Assembly: GCF_008386495.1 (NCBI RefSeq)
Contig: NZ_VTHJ01000051.1
Span: forward strand, 62,682 to 126,681
Source of the DNA: Streptomyces tailanensis
GTDB lineage: Bacteria; Actinomycetota; Actinomycetes; Streptomycetales; Streptomycetaceae
Length of the DNA stretch: 64,000 bases
Reading direction: 5' to 3'
Of this stretch, positions 43,425-53,223 are shown piece after piece (the first letter of the stretch is position 1; the number at the start of each line of letters is the position of its first letter). Below the pieces are notes generated by a model. The model saw nothing but the letters and a program-made list of their open reading frames with translations, had not been told where the DNA came from and made no database searches. Both the position numbers and the translations under genes were made by a program.

Positions 43425-44428
43425 TGGGTCCCGTCTATCACCCGGCCGGCCATGACGACGACCTGCGCGTGGCCCTCGTCGAACTGCAGGCGGGGCGTTG
43501 GAAGCCGGCGCGGGATCTGCTGCGGAAGACGAGCACACACTGGGCACTGCGAACATCACGCACCCAGTTGATGGCCGTGGCAGCCGCCAGATCGGACGTG
43601 GTCGATGTCTGGCTCGCCGAGGAGCCGGGCAGCTACGACGCGCAGCTGATGGGTGTTCGTGTCGCCGTCGAAAGGGCGCTGCGCGGTCACCGTCAACAAC
43701 ACCCTCGGACCTTGGAGTTCGAGGCGAGGGCGCGACGTGCGGTGCTGCTGGCAGCTCGTCGTGCGCCACATGATCCCGTGCCATGGGTGTGTCTCGTGGC
43801 GCTGGCACAGATCGACACGCGCCAGCTGCGTCAGGAACACCGAGTGAGGCCCGAGGAGCCCATGCTGCCCAGTGGTCCGTGGGGGTTGCTGTACGAGGTC
43901 AACCGGCGTGATCCGTACAACCGCGAGGCTTACCACCGCGTGCTGCAGTTCATGCTCGCCCTTGAGGGGCCGCGGGGCGCTTCCTTGGCCGCGGTCTTCG
44001 ACTTCGCCCGATCCGTGGCCTCACAGCGGCCCGTCGGATCGCCGTTGCTGCTTCTGCCTGCGTACGCGCAGATCGAGCAGCGTCGGCAGTCGCGGGCCGA
44101 TCCGCTGTGGCGGCGGCAGTGGGCGCAGGAGTCGACGCTCGACTACACACTGATCGCCTTTCACGACTGGTTCCGCAAGGCGCCCGCCGTGCAGCTCTCG
44201 GTTGCCGATCTGAACCTCCTGGCTTATGCGTTGTGGGCAGGCCACCAGTACCTGGAGGCCGCCGAGGTGTTCGAGGCGATGGGCCCGTATGCCGCCCGCG
44301 AGCCGTGGGCGTCGGTGCACGACGGGGCTGCAGGGCCTGACCCCGGCGAGGCGCTGCTCCTGCGAGCGTGTGCCGAGTCCCTCTCATACGCCCGTACCCG
44401 TAGGCCGCGCGCCGGGCCGCACCCCTGA
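43424..44428 (+). CDS. Helical hypothetical protein, TPR-like
   Basis: A 334-residue protein from ATG 43424. It is all-helical with repeat-like pairs (ALVELQAGRWKPARDLLRKT; NLLAYALWAGHQYLEAAEVF), resembling TPR scaffolds in Streptomyces. There is no signal peptide or membrane segment and no catalytic motif that I recognise. It is 70 bases before the APC permease and on the same strand as the next ten genes. It might be the first full-size gene of a 13-kb transcription unit. Confidence 0.65.
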   Translation: MGPVYHPAGHDDDLRVALVELQAGRWKPARDLLRKTSTHWALRTSRTQLMAVAAARSDVVDVWLAEEPGSYDAQLMGVRVAVERALRGHRQQHPRTLEFEARARRAVLLAARRAPHDPVPWVCLVALAQIDTRQLRQEHRVRPEEPMLPSGPWGLLYEVNRRDPYNREAYHRVLQFMLALEGPRGASLAAVFDFARSVASQRPVGSPLLLLPAYAQIEQRRQSRADPLWRRQWAQESTLDYTLIAFHDWFRKAPAVQLSVADLNLLAYALWAGHQYLEAAEVFEAMGPYAAREPWASVHDGAAGPDPGEALLLRACAESLSYARTRRPRAGPHP

Positions 44429-44498
44429 TCGGCATCCGCTCCCAACAAAGCCTATTGGCATGAACCTGTCCATATCCCTGAGTTTTGGAGGCTGACCC

Positions 44499-46031
44499 GT
44501 GTCTCGCTTAAGTCCAAACCACCGTGCCATGTCCCGGAAGTCCGACGACGCGTACCTGCGGGAGCTGGGCTACGAACCCGTGCTGGCCCGGCGCATGGGG
44601 CCATTCGGGAACTTCGCGATCTCCTTCAGCGTCATCAGCGTCCTGTCCGGCTGCATGACCCTGTATGGCTTCGGCCTGAACTCCGGCGGGCCGTCGGTGA
44701 TGCTGTGGGGCTGGCTGGTCGTCGGCGCCATGGTGATGTTCATCGGCGCCGCACTCGCCGAGGTGACTTCCGCCTATCCGACCTCCGGGGCCTTGTACTA
44801 CCAGGCAGAGCAGCTCGGTGGGCGGAAATGGGGCTGGTACACAGGCTGGCTCAATTTGTTGGGCCTGCTCGGCGCGATCGCCGGCATCGACTATGGGGCC
44901 GCGCTGTTCACGGGCGCCTTCCTCAACCTGCAGTGGGGCTTCGAGCCGACACCCGGCAAGATCATGGTGATCTTCCTGTGCATCCTCGCCCTGCACCTCA
45001 CGCTGAACCTGTTCGGGGTCCGGCTGGTCAGCATCCTCAACAGCATCAGCGTCTGGTGGCACCTCGGCGGTGTCACGGTGATCGTCGGAGCACTGGCGAT
45101 CGTGCCGTCCCACCACCAGTCCACCGACTTCGTGTTCGGCGAGTTCGTCAACAACACCGGCTGGTCCAGCCCCTTGTACGTGGCGGTGCTCGGTCTGCTG
45201 TTGGCCCAGTACACGTTCTGCGGCTACGACGCCTCCGCGCACCTGTCGGAGGAGACCACCGACGCCCAGGTGTCCGCATCCCGCGGGATCATCCACGCGA
45301 TCGGGTGGTCGTGGTTGGCGGGGTTCGTGCTGCTGGCCGGGCTCACGTTCGCGATCCAGGACTACGCGGGCACCGTGGGCACGGCGACGGGAGTGCCGCC
45401 GGCGCAGATCTTCCTGGATGCCCTGGGTATGGCAGGAGCGAAGGCACTGCTCCTGGTGGTGATCATCGCGCAGTTGTGCTGTGGCAACGCCGAGACCGCC
45501 GCGGCCAGCCGGGCGGTGTTCGCCTTCTCACGCGACGGGGCGCTGCCGGGCTCGCACCTGTGGCGGCAGGTCGACCGCCGCACCGGTACCCCGCGCCTGG
45601 CCGTGCTGCTGGCAGTCGTGTGCGCCGCCGTGCTGGCCCTGCCGAGCCTGTACAGCCCGGTCGCGTACGCGGCGATCACCAGCATCAACGTGGTCGGCAT
45701 CACCCCGGCCTACGCGATCCCGATCTACCTGCGCATCAAGAACCGCGATCGCTTCCGGCCCGGCCCTTGGAACCTCGGCAACTGGGGCGTGGCTGTCGGC
45801 ACGATCGCCGTTGTCTGGGTGGCGTTCGTGACCGTGCTGTTCTGTCTGCCGCAGACGCGCCCCGCCGACGGCGGCCTGGTGTCCGTGGAGACCTTCAACT
45901 ACGCGCCGATCGCTCTGCTCGTCGTCCTGGCCCTCGCCTGGGGCTGGTGGCACAAGCAGGGTGACTCTTACGAGGTCCCCGTTCAGAACTTCGACGGCTC
46001 GGCGGCTGCATACGAAAACGAGGTCGTGTGA
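44499..46031 (+). CDS. APC-superfamily amino acid/polyamine permease
   Basis: A 510-residue protein from GTG 44499, with TTTTGGAGG upstream. There are about twelve hydrophobic segments, and the N-terminal family block FGNFAISFSVISVLSGCMTL, then YGFGLNSGGP, matches the GABA/choline-type APC transporters. CGYDASAHLSEETTDA is the conserved loop in the middle. Its stop overlaps the glutamine-synthetase-like gene. A permease joined to a gamma-glutamyl ligase is the arrangement known from polyamine and ethanolamine catabolism (compare puuP-puuA), so uptake of an amine or amino acid is likely. Confidence 0.88.
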   Translation: MSRLSPNHRAMSRKSDDAYLRELGYEPVLARRMGPFGNFAISFSVISVLSGCMTLYGFGLNSGGPSVMLWGWLVVGAMVMFIGAALAEVTSAYPTSGALYYQAEQLGGRKWGWYTGWLNLLGLLGAIAGIDYGAALFTGAFLNLQWGFEPTPGKIMVIFLCILALHLTLNLFGVRLVSILNSISVWWHLGGVTVIVGALAIVPSHHQSTDFVFGEFVNNTGWSSPLYVAVLGLLLAQYTFCGYDASAHLSEETTDAQVSASRGIIHAIGWSWLAGFVLLAGLTFAIQDYAGTVGTATGVPPAQIFLDALGMAGAKALLLVVIIAQLCCGNAETAAASRAVFAFSRDGALPGSHLWRQVDRRTGTPRLAVLLAVVCAAVLALPSLYSPVAYAAITSINVVGITPAYAIPIYLRIKNRDRFRPGPWNLGNWGVAVGTIAVVWVAFVTVLFCLPQTRPADGGLVSVETFNYAPIALLVVLALAWGWWHKQGDSYEVPVQNFDGSAAAYENEVV

Positions 46032-47455
46032 TGACGGGGACCGTCACAGACGGCCTGGGGGCGCACCGTGTTGCAGCGGCGCCGGCCGCAGGCAGCCGCT
46101 CGGAGAAAGGGTTCTCGCTGTCCGACCTGCGCAGTCTCGTCAAGACGGGCACGATCGACACGGTGCTGCTGGCCCTTCCCGATCTACAAGGAAGGCTGAA
46201 GGGCAAGCGGTACGACGCCGGTCACTTCCTCAAACGCGTCGCGCATCACGGCGCCGAGGTGTGTGCCTACATCCTGGCTACCGACGTCGACATGAGCCCG
46301 GCGGACGGCTTTGAACTGACCTCGTGGGAGACCGGCTATCAGGACCTGACGGTGCGGCCGGACCTGGCGACCCTGCGCATAGTGCCGTGGATGCCGCGCA
46401 CCGTCGTCGTGCTCGGCCACGCCGTACACGAGTGCGGCACCCCCATCGGGATCGCGCCCCGCCAGATCCTGCACCATCAGCTGACTCGGTTGGCCCGGCA
46501 CGGCCTGCACGCCCAGACAGGGATCGAGACCGAGTTCGTCCTCTACAAGGGCACCTACACGGACGCTGAGCAGGCCGGATCCCAGGCCCTGCAGCCCCTG
46601 TCGACGGAGAACTTGGACTACGCCCTCGACCACGATCCAGTCTCCGACCGGTTCTTCCGCCGCCTGCACCGCGCGCTCGCCGGGGCCGGCATGCCCGTCG
46701 AGGCGATCAAAACCGAGGCGGGCCCCGGCCAGGTCGAAGTGACCTTCCCCTACGGACCCGCACTGGCCGCCTGCGACCAGCACCTGCTGTTCAAGCACGC
46801 CGTACGAACCCTGGGCCAACGGGCCGGACTGACACCGACGTTCATGGCAGCCCCGGAGACCGGCCGGGCCAACGGCATGCATCTGCATGTGTCGCTGTGG
46901 TCGAAGAACCTCAGCCAACTCCACGCCCCCGAGGATGAGTTCGAACCTTCCCCGACCGGAAGGTACGCGATCGCCGGCCTGCTGGCCGGCCTGCCGGAGC
47001 TGGGCCCGTTCTACGCGCCGAACGTCAACTCCTACAAGCGGTTCACACCTGGCTCGTTCGCCCCGACCACCGTCAGCTGGGGACGGGACAACCGTACGTG
47101 CGCCGTCCGCGTCGTCGGCCGCGGTGAAGGACTCCATCTGGAGATCCGGGTACCGGGCGCCGACGCCAACCCGTACCTGGCCCTGGCCGCGGTCCTGGCG
47201 GCCATGGACCACGGCATCGAACACCGGCTGCCCCTCGAAGCCGAAGAGATGGGCAACGCCTACCGCGCAGGCGGCGCCCCTCTGCCCACCACCCTCACCG
47301 ACGCCCTGTCGTCCTTCGAGAACAGTGCCTTCGCGCGCACGGCGTTCGGCGATGACGTCATAGAGCATCGCGCCCGGCTCGCCCGCCTGGAACTTGACCA
47401 CGACCAGCGGACGGTCACCGATGCCGAGCGGCGGCGATGGCTGACCCGCGCCTGA
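46031..47455 (+). CDS. Glutamine-synthetase-family gamma-glutamyl ligase
   Basis: A 474-residue protein whose ATG overlaps the permease stop (TGATG). GS-family residues are visible: the first metal-site Glu in IETEFVLYKG, EAGPGQVEVTFPYGPALAAC, NGMHLHVSLW (ammonia/ATP-loop region), RDNRTCAVRV and LHLEIRVPGADANPYLAL. It lacks the adenylylation Tyr context of GlnA. Such GlnA-like proteins in Streptomyces (GlnA2/3/4) gamma-glutamylate polyamines or ethanolamine. The adjacent permease supports a catabolic or detoxifying ligase rather than ammonia assimilation. Confidence 0.88.
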   Translation: MTGTVTDGLGAHRVAAAPAAGSRSEKGFSLSDLRSLVKTGTIDTVLLALPDLQGRLKGKRYDAGHFLKRVAHHGAEVCAYILATDVDMSPADGFELTSWETGYQDLTVRPDLATLRIVPWMPRTVVVLGHAVHECGTPIGIAPRQILHHQLTRLARHGLHAQTGIETEFVLYKGTYTDAEQAGSQALQPLSTENLDYALDHDPVSDRFFRRLHRALAGAGMPVEAIKTEAGPGQVEVTFPYGPALAACDQHLLFKHAVRTLGQRAGLTPTFMAAPETGRANGMHLHVSLWSKNLSQLHAPEDEFEPSPTGRYAIAGLLAGLPELGPFYAPNVNSYKRFTPGSFAPTTVSWGRDNRTCAVRVVGRGEGLHLEIRVPGADANPYLALAAVLAAMDHGIEHRLPLEAEEMGNAYRAGGAPLPTTLTDALSSFENSAFARTAFGDDVIEHRARLARLELDHDQRTVTDAERRRWLTRA

Positions 47456-47499
47456 TCACGACAACTACTTCACCGAGAAAAGAAGGGACGTACAACCCC

Positions 47500-48117
47500 G
47501 TGAGTGCACGATCGGCACGCCCGTCGACGACGCTTCTCGATCTGGCGCCCGCCCAGGTGCGGATCGCCAAGAAGATCGCGGAGGGCAAGTCCACCGAAGC
47601 GATCGCCTCCGACTTGGCCATCACCCAAGGCACGATCCGTATACAGGTGAGGCACTGCGGTCAGAAGCTCGGTGTGAGCGGTCGGACCGCCGTCGTCCAC
47701 GCCTGCTACGTGACGGGGAAACTCACGCGCCCCGAGAAAGCCTCCTCGCCCGGCGTATTCTCACCGGAGGAGATCGAGACCTGGCGGGCCGTCGCCGTAG
47801 GCGCAACCCCGCAGAGTTACGCCGATCGCGCCCGCATCAGCCGCGCCGAAGCCCTGCGGCGGATCAAAGCGCTGCGCGAGCGCGTCGGGGCGGACAATGA
47901 CCCGCACCTCGTGACGCTCGGCTGGACATACGGCGTCCTCGACGAGTTTCTCGTCGAGATGGCCTCCGGCACGGTCCTACGTGCCGCGACCTCCGCAGGG
48001 CGCACTGTCAGTGGCCCCCGGCAGACTACCCACCCTTGCGTAAGCACTCAGAGCGCCCAACTCCTCACTACTTGTGAATGTGCTGGGCGTCTCGGCCAGA
48101 GGAAAGGCGCATCGTGA
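47500..48117 (+). CDS. LuxR-type helix-turn-helix protein
   Basis: A 205-residue protein from GTG 47500, with AGAAGGGACG upstream (spacing 11, slightly long). The N-terminal LuxR_C-like HTH spans residues ~10-65 (LAPAQVRIAKKIAEGKSTEA, then LAITQGTIRIQVRHCGQKLG). A second HTH-like segment (SYADRARISRAEALRRIKAL) follows. The C-terminal tail has no recognised domain. It contains no receiver domain. It overlaps the next gene (GTGA) and may regulate this run of genes. Confidence 0.7.
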   Translation: MSARSARPSTTLLDLAPAQVRIAKKIAEGKSTEAIASDLAITQGTIRIQVRHCGQKLGVSGRTAVVHACYVTGKLTRPEKASSPGVFSPEEIETWRAVAVGATPQSYADRARISRAEALRRIKALRERVGADNDPHLVTLGWTYGVLDEFLVEMASGTVLRAATSAGRTVSGPRQTTHPCVSTQSAQLLTTCECAGRLGQRKGAS

Positions 48118-49007
48118 CCGTTTTGCCCAGTGAACTCCACGAGCTCGTGGCATCGGTGACCGACACCTACACCGTGACTGCTGAACATCCCCGGCCCGGC
48201 GACATCAGACCCCCGGTATGGGAGATCCACGGACCCGGCGGCCAGCGGTGGTTCGCCAAGCGGCACGCGGGCCCCAGGCTGCACCGCCGCGAAGTCGATG
48301 CCTACCGCAACTGGACGGTCCATCTCGGGACCGACCGCGCTCCCGGACTCATCGCCTCGGACGCGGAGACGTACTCCGTCCTCGTCACTGCGGTCCCGGG
48401 GCACAGCCTGGAGGCGTCGCGGCTGCCGGTTGAGCAGGAGCGTGCGGTGTACCAGCAAGCCGGTGAACTCCTGGCCCGGCATCACGCCGCAGCAGCCGAC
48501 GAACCGACGGCGGACGTGACCGAGGAAGAGTGGGAGGCAACGGTCACGAAGCTGCTGGGCCATGCCGCCCGGCATGCGCCGGAACAGGACATCACGCTGG
48601 TGCGCGCGCTCGTAAGGGAGTCTCCGCCACGTCTGCCGGCGGTCGCGACTCACGGCGACTACATGCCCAAGAACTGGATGTGGGACGAGACCGAGCAGCG
48701 GCTGCGGATCATCGATTTCGAACGGGCGGAACTCCAGCCCGCCGCCCGCCGGGACTTCAGCCGCCTGCGGTACCGCATCCTGTTCAGCCGCCCGGACCTG
48801 GGCGCGGCCTTTCACCACGGGTACGGCCGCCGGCTTACTACGGAGGAGCTGGCGGCGTGTCAGTCGTACGGGGCGCTGGACGCCCTCGACTCGCTGTGCT
48901 GGGGCATCGAACACCGCGACATCGGCCTCGTTGACGAGGCCCAGACCATGCTGGTGAACCTGCGCCGGGAACAGGGCGCTCGCCTCTGGGGCGGGTGGAG
49001 CGTGTGA
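48114..49007 (+). CDS. Aminoglycoside-phosphotransferase-family kinase
   Basis: A 297-residue protein from GTG 48114, with AGAGGAAAGG upstream. The APH-fold catalytic loop HGDYMPKN lies near 180 and IDFERAE near 202, so both the Asp base and the metal-binding Asp are present. RWFAKRHA holds the likely ATP Lys. APH-fold enzymes phosphorylate antibiotics, sugars or other small molecules; nothing here fixes the substrate. It overlaps the following methyltransferase gene. Confidence 0.82.
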   Translation: MTVLPSELHELVASVTDTYTVTAEHPRPGDIRPPVWEIHGPGGQRWFAKRHAGPRLHRREVDAYRNWTVHLGTDRAPGLIASDAETYSVLVTAVPGHSLEASRLPVEQERAVYQQAGELLARHHAAAADEPTADVTEEEWEATVTKLLGHAARHAPEQDITLVRALVRESPPRLPAVATHGDYMPKNWMWDETEQRLRIIDFERAELQPAARRDFSRLRYRILFSRPDLGAAFHHGYGRRLTTEELAACQSYGALDALDSLCWGIEHRDIGLVDEAQTMLVNLRREQGARLWGGWSV

Positions 49008-49813
49008 ACGCCCTCGTCACCACCGCCTCCTACTACCGGCGTTATCGCCCCGGCATCCCGGCCGGCCTCGCCGCCATGTTCGCCCTGGAAGCCGCAACGG
49101 GTTCTCCCCGGCGACTGCTCGACATCGGCACCGGCCCGGGGACGGTGGCCGACGCGCTGCTGCCGTACTTCGACGAGGTCATCGCGATCGACACCGACCC
49201 GCAGATGTGCGCCGCAGCGGAAGACGCGCTGCGCCCGACGGCCCTCGACCTTCAGCGGCTGCAGATCCGGCACGCGCGCGCGGAGGACTTCGTTCCTCCG
49301 GCCGAGTGGCATCCGCACCTGGTGACTTGCGGCCGTGTGTTCCACTGGCTTGACCAGCCCCGCTTCCTCGACTGTCTCCACGAGTACGCCGCCCCGGACG
49401 CGGCTCTGGTGGTGCTTAGCGACCGCGACCTGTGGACCACTGACGGCACGTGGCAGCAGACCGCACGCTCCGTCGTACAGAGGTTTCTCGGTGAACAGCG
49501 GCGCCCAGGTGACGGTGTCTTCGGCCCGTCCGGAACACCGTACGAGCAGGTGCTGAGTGCTTCCGCCTTCAGCGAGGTGACCACTGCGACCATCCCGGTT
49601 CACCGCGAGTGGAGCATTCCGGAGGTCATCGGCTACCTGTACTCGACGCCGTTCGCCGCCCCCCACCTGTTCGGTGACAACGGGGACGCCTTTGAGGAGC
49701 AACTCACCGCAGCCCTTTCCTCCTTCACGGATGGCGGGCTGCTTGCGGAGGAGAACGCGTTCACCGTCTTCACCGCGCGCCGTCCGGATTCCACGGGCCG
49801 GTGGCCGGGATGA
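49004..49813 (+). CDS. Class I SAM-dependent methyltransferase
   Basis: A 269-residue protein from GTG 49004, overlapping the kinase stop. Motif I is RLLDIGTGPGTVADALL, and the acidic ribose-binding residue lies in VIAIDTDPQM. TCGRVFHWLDQPRFLDCL is motif IV-like, as in UbiE/tRNA/small-molecule methyltransferases. The substrate is unknown. Its stop overlaps the degenerate kinase-like gene (ATGA). Confidence 0.82.
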   Translation: MNALVTTASYYRRYRPGIPAGLAAMFALEAATGSPRRLLDIGTGPGTVADALLPYFDEVIAIDTDPQMCAAAEDALRPTALDLQRLQIRHARAEDFVPPAEWHPHLVTCGRVFHWLDQPRFLDCLHEYAAPDAALVVLSDRDLWTTDGTWQQTARSVVQRFLGEQRRPGDGVFGPSGTPYEQVLSASAFSEVTTATIPVHREWSIPEVIGYLYSTPFAAPHLFGDNGDAFEEQLTAALSSFTDGGLLAEENAFTVFTARRPDSTGRWPG

Positions 49814-50856
49814 ACGAGGCCGATTGGGACGCGGCCGTGCTCGCCGACATACTGGACGATCAGTACGGGCTCTCCGTGGACGAGATCGAGCCGTTGCACC
49901 ATGACACCGTTCCAGCCCACTGGCGGGTCCTGACCGATGACGGATTACGCCTGCTCGTCACGGAGTACTGGTCGTCCACGGAAGCGGAAGTGGCCCTCAC
50001 GGCATGGGACATGTCGGAATACTGCCGGGCGGCACGGCTCCCCGTCCCTCGCGTGTGGCCGGACAAGGAGGGCGACCTCGTCACCCTCGCCGAAGGCAGT
50101 GCCTGGGCGCTGGCCGACGAGGCACCCGGACGCGTGACTGCCTTGCCGATGACGGTCGCCCTGGCCGAACACATCGGCACGGTCATGGGCCGCATGCACC
50201 GGGTACTGGCCGCCTACCCCCTGCCCAACCGCGTGCAGCCGACCCGCTGGCAAACGGGCACCGTTCAGGATGCGGTCGCCCAGTGCGACCGTGTGCTGGC
50301 CACCACCCTGTGGCGCAGACACCACCGTCCCGGACAACTACGCGACGATCTCGATCAGCGGCGCGAGGACCTGCACGCCCATGTCCACCGGCTGCGCCAA
50401 GAGCTCCCGGCCGCACTGGTGGAGCAGGCGCTGCACGCGGAACTCACCCGCACCAGCCTGATCGTCCTCGCCGACGCCGTCACCGGGATCACCAACTTCC
50501 GTGGCGCGACCGGGCTGCCGGCATGGGAACTGGGCCGGGCCGCATTCGATCCGCGCACGGTCGCCAACAGCCCGCAGTGGGATGCCTGCGCGCTGGCGAT
50601 GGTGAGCGCGTACCTCGCGGAGGACCCCAGCCTTCCCCTGGCCGACGTGCGTGCCTGCGCCCGGATCGCGCTGCTCGACATGCTGTTCAGCTTCCACGGT
50701 GCCATCCCTGCCGAACCCGGCGTCCGTACGGAAGCGGAAGCCGACCTGAAGCAGACCTGGAGCGAGCAGCAGACCACCATACGGCGCCTACTGAACGGCC
50801 TTCCCGCCCTCGATGAGGCGCTCGCCGGACTTACCACGAATCGAGGACGCTCGTGA
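49810..50856 (+). CDS. Degenerate APH-like protein (pseudokinase)
   Basis: A 348-residue protein from ATG 49810. The overall order is that of APH/choline-kinase-like proteins: an N-terminal lobe (AHWRVLTDDGLRLLVTEYWS), a hinge (SAWALADEAPGR) and a C-lobe ending WELGRAAFDPRTV. The catalytic HGDxxxxN is absent, and where IDF(G)DA would be expected it reads GITNFRGATG, with Asn in place of the metal-binding Asp. The rest of the frame is intact and G/C-ending. It may be an inactive partner of the kinase at 48114, or may have a different activity. The family assignment is moderate. Confidence 0.65.
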   Translation: MNEADWDAAVLADILDDQYGLSVDEIEPLHHDTVPAHWRVLTDDGLRLLVTEYWSSTEAEVALTAWDMSEYCRAARLPVPRVWPDKEGDLVTLAEGSAWALADEAPGRVTALPMTVALAEHIGTVMGRMHRVLAAYPLPNRVQPTRWQTGTVQDAVAQCDRVLATTLWRRHHRPGQLRDDLDQRREDLHAHVHRLRQELPAALVEQALHAELTRTSLIVLADAVTGITNFRGATGLPAWELGRAAFDPRTVANSPQWDACALAMVSAYLAEDPSLPLADVRACARIALLDMLFSFHGAIPAEPGVRTEAEADLKQTWSEQQTTIRRLLNGLPALDEALAGLTTNRGRS

Positions 50857-50938
50857 TCTGCCTGGCACAGACACCGGTACCGGGATACACCCGGACCTCG
50901 ACCCGTGGCCGAGCACCGAATCTTGTCTGGAGAATCCC

Positions 50939-51853
50939 GTGACTACACCGGCGGTACCCACGACCGTCATGGCGCTTCTCGTCCGCCCCGATGGCCGCTA
51001 CCTGCTGCACCTGCGGGACGCCAACAAGCACATCCCCAACGCCGGGCAGTGGTCCGTGCCCGAAGGACGTCCCGAACACGGCGAAAGTCTCCACGACGCG
51101 ATCGCCCGCGAGTTGCGCGAGAAGGCCGGCCTGCGCCTCCCCGGCCTCGCTCCGCTCGCCGTCATCGAGAACACCGACGCCGACGACCGGCCCACCAGCC
51201 GGGTCCAGGTGTACATCGGAACCTGGAGCGGCGACTCGGCACTCCTGCCTCTCACCGCGGGGACCACGCTGCGCTGGACCGACCCCGACCAGATCCCGTA
51301 TCTGACCGTAGGCCCCAGGAGCACGGTCGCCATCCACCACCACGAGGACGGCTCGCACATCCGCCCCTGTGGCGACGGGCAGCTGCCGGTGCTCCGCGTC
51401 CGCAGCACCGGCACGAAGACGGTCCGGAACGTCATCGGCGCCCACCTGTACCTCGAGGACGACGGCAAGATCCTGCTCGGGCTGCGGCACCCCGACTCCG
51501 CGTACGCGCCGAACGAGCACCACTTCCTGGCCGGGCACTGTGAGCGAGAGTCCGCCATCGCCTGCCTGATCCGGGAGGCGAGGGAAGAGGCCGGTCTGGG
51601 GATCAAGGCTGAGGACGTCGAACTCGTCCACGTCGTCCACGTCTTGGACGATCCCGGCGCCGAGCCGAGGATGCAGTTCGTCTTCCGCGCCCGGCACTGG
51701 ACTGGTGAACCACGGGTCCTGGAGCGGAACAAGTGCGTGAGCTGGGGCTGGTGGCAGCCTGACGCGCTGCCGGAGAGGACCGTCGCCTACACCCGGGCCG
51801 CGATCGACGGCATCCGAAAGGGAAGCCACTACACCGAACTCGGCTGGACCTGA
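50939..51853 (+). CDS. Double-Nudix-domain protein
   Basis: A 304-residue protein from GTG 50939, with CTGGAG upstream; the frame is open into the preceding gene without support. There are two Nudix domains. The first box (residues 43-65, GRPEHGESLHDAIARELREK) has Lys62 in place of a metal-ligand Glu, so it is probably weak or inactive. The second (199-220, GHCERESAIACLIREAREEA) is canonical. Tandem Nudix proteins often use one domain for catalysis and one for binding. The substrate is likely a nucleotide derivative. Confidence 0.82.
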   Translation: MTTPAVPTTVMALLVRPDGRYLLHLRDANKHIPNAGQWSVPEGRPEHGESLHDAIARELREKAGLRLPGLAPLAVIENTDADDRPTSRVQVYIGTWSGDSALLPLTAGTTLRWTDPDQIPYLTVGPRSTVAIHHHEDGSHIRPCGDGQLPVLRVRSTGTKTVRNVIGAHLYLEDDGKILLGLRHPDSAYAPNEHHFLAGHCERESAIACLIREAREEAGLGIKAEDVELVHVVHVLDDPGAEPRMQFVFRARHWTGEPRVLERNKCVSWGWWQPDALPERTVAYTRAAIDGIRKGSHYTELGWT

Positions 51854-51896
51854 CCGTCCTTCTGCTTCCTCCGTCATTCCCTGGGAGATGCCTACC

Positions 51897-53177
51897 GTGC
51901 CCGAACCCGCTCCGCCCGCGCCAACTACCTTCACGGCCGGTGACGACGCCGAGGCGGCAGCCGCACGCGCGGCGATGGTCGACCGCCTCCACGAGACCGG
52001 TGACCTGTCGCCCGGCCCGGTGGCCGACGCATTACGGGCGCTGCCGCGACAAGCCCTGATGCCACAGGCGTACATGCGCACCAGCGCCCCGGGGGAGACG
52101 CCGCCGCGGTGGGAACTGCTGGACTGGTCGGTGCCCGAAGACCGGCCAGCGTTGCTGCGGGTACTGCACAGCGGGGACAGCGTCGCCGTCCAGCACGAGG
52201 GCGAGCCGCTGCTCAGCCGCGCCCGCGGTCCCCGCTCGGGCGGGGCGATGACGGCCATGTCGAGCGTGCTGGGGATGACGGCCAGGCTCCTGCAGGAGCT
52301 GGATCTTCGGCCTGAGCAGCGGGTGCTGGATGTCGGCACGGGCGCTGGTGTGACCGCCGCGGTCGTCTGCTTCGTCAGCGGTGACAAGGACACCGTGACA
52401 ATCGACCTCGACAGACACATCACCGATGCCGCCGCCCAGCGCCTGGCCGGCCTCGGCTACCGGCCCACCGCGGCGACGGGGGACGGCGAGGAAGACTGGC
52501 CACCGGGAGCGCCGTACGACCGGGTGTTCCTCTCCTTCGCCGTGCCCCGTGTACCTGGGGCGCTCGTGGAACAGCTCGCCCCACGGGGCCGGCTGCTGGC
52601 AACGGTGAGCACTCGTTCACCGTCATGGCCGGGTCTAGCCGTGATCACCAAAACGGAGCAAGGGCACGTCCAGGGAGAGCTGAGAGCAGTCGAGTTCGGG
52701 CACCGTGCCGGGTGGGGGAGGCAACGCCTCTGCCTGTCCACCGCGTTCCGCGAGCAGATCGCCATCGGCGTGGGCGTGACCGTACGCGGCCAGAGCCCAC
52801 CCCCACCCGTGCAGGCGCGGGGGATGTGGCTGGCCCTCGATCATCTCCACCCCGGACTGGTCCGCGACTTCGGCGCCGAGCAGCTGCAGATCGGCGCCCC
52901 GGAATGCGGCTCCTGGGTCCGCGTGCGCCCGGATGGCGAGGGCACCTGCTCGATCACCCAGTCCGGGCCGCGCGCCATCTGGGAAGAGATCGAGCAGATC
53001 GCGGACCGGTGGCTGGCCGCCGGTGAACCGTCCTCATACCGGATCGAGTTCGACGCGGACGGCACTCAGAGAGCCACAGCCGGGCACGGCCGCAGCGAGC
53101 TGTGCTGGACGCTCCCCAACCCACCACGACGGCCGACCCCACAGCAACCCGGAACTCGATCGATACGCCCTGCGTAA
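51897..53177 (+). CDS. PCMT-like methyltransferase, FxLD-type
   Basis: A 426-residue protein from GTG 51897, with GGGAG nine bases upstream; ATG 51888 is too close to that site. An N-terminal helical segment (MVDRLHETGDLSPGPVADAL, then LRALPRQALMPQAY) leads into a protein-L-isoaspartate methyltransferase-type SAM fold (RVLDVGTGAGVTAAVV at 142-157). Such proteins in Streptomyces are sometimes annotated as methyltransferases of the FxLD lanthipeptide system. No precursor peptide or dehydratase is seen here. The C-terminal ~200 residues form a separate domain, as in that group. Confidence 0.75.
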   Translation: MPEPAPPAPTTFTAGDDAEAAAARAAMVDRLHETGDLSPGPVADALRALPRQALMPQAYMRTSAPGETPPRWELLDWSVPEDRPALLRVLHSGDSVAVQHEGEPLLSRARGPRSGGAMTAMSSVLGMTARLLQELDLRPEQRVLDVGTGAGVTAAVVCFVSGDKDTVTIDLDRHITDAAAQRLAGLGYRPTAATGDGEEDWPPGAPYDRVFLSFAVPRVPGALVEQLAPRGRLLATVSTRSPSWPGLAVITKTEQGHVQGELRAVEFGHRAGWGRQRLCLSTAFREQIAIGVGVTVRGQSPPPPVQARGMWLALDHLHPGLVRDFGAEQLQIGAPECGSWVRVRPDGEGTCSITQSGPRAIWEEIEQIADRWLAAGEPSSYRIEFDADGTQRATAGHGRSELCWTLPNPPRRPTPQQPGTRSIRPA

Positions 53178-53223
53178 CGGCACACCTTCATCCCACCAAC
53201 CCAACCAGGAAGGAGCCCTCCAG

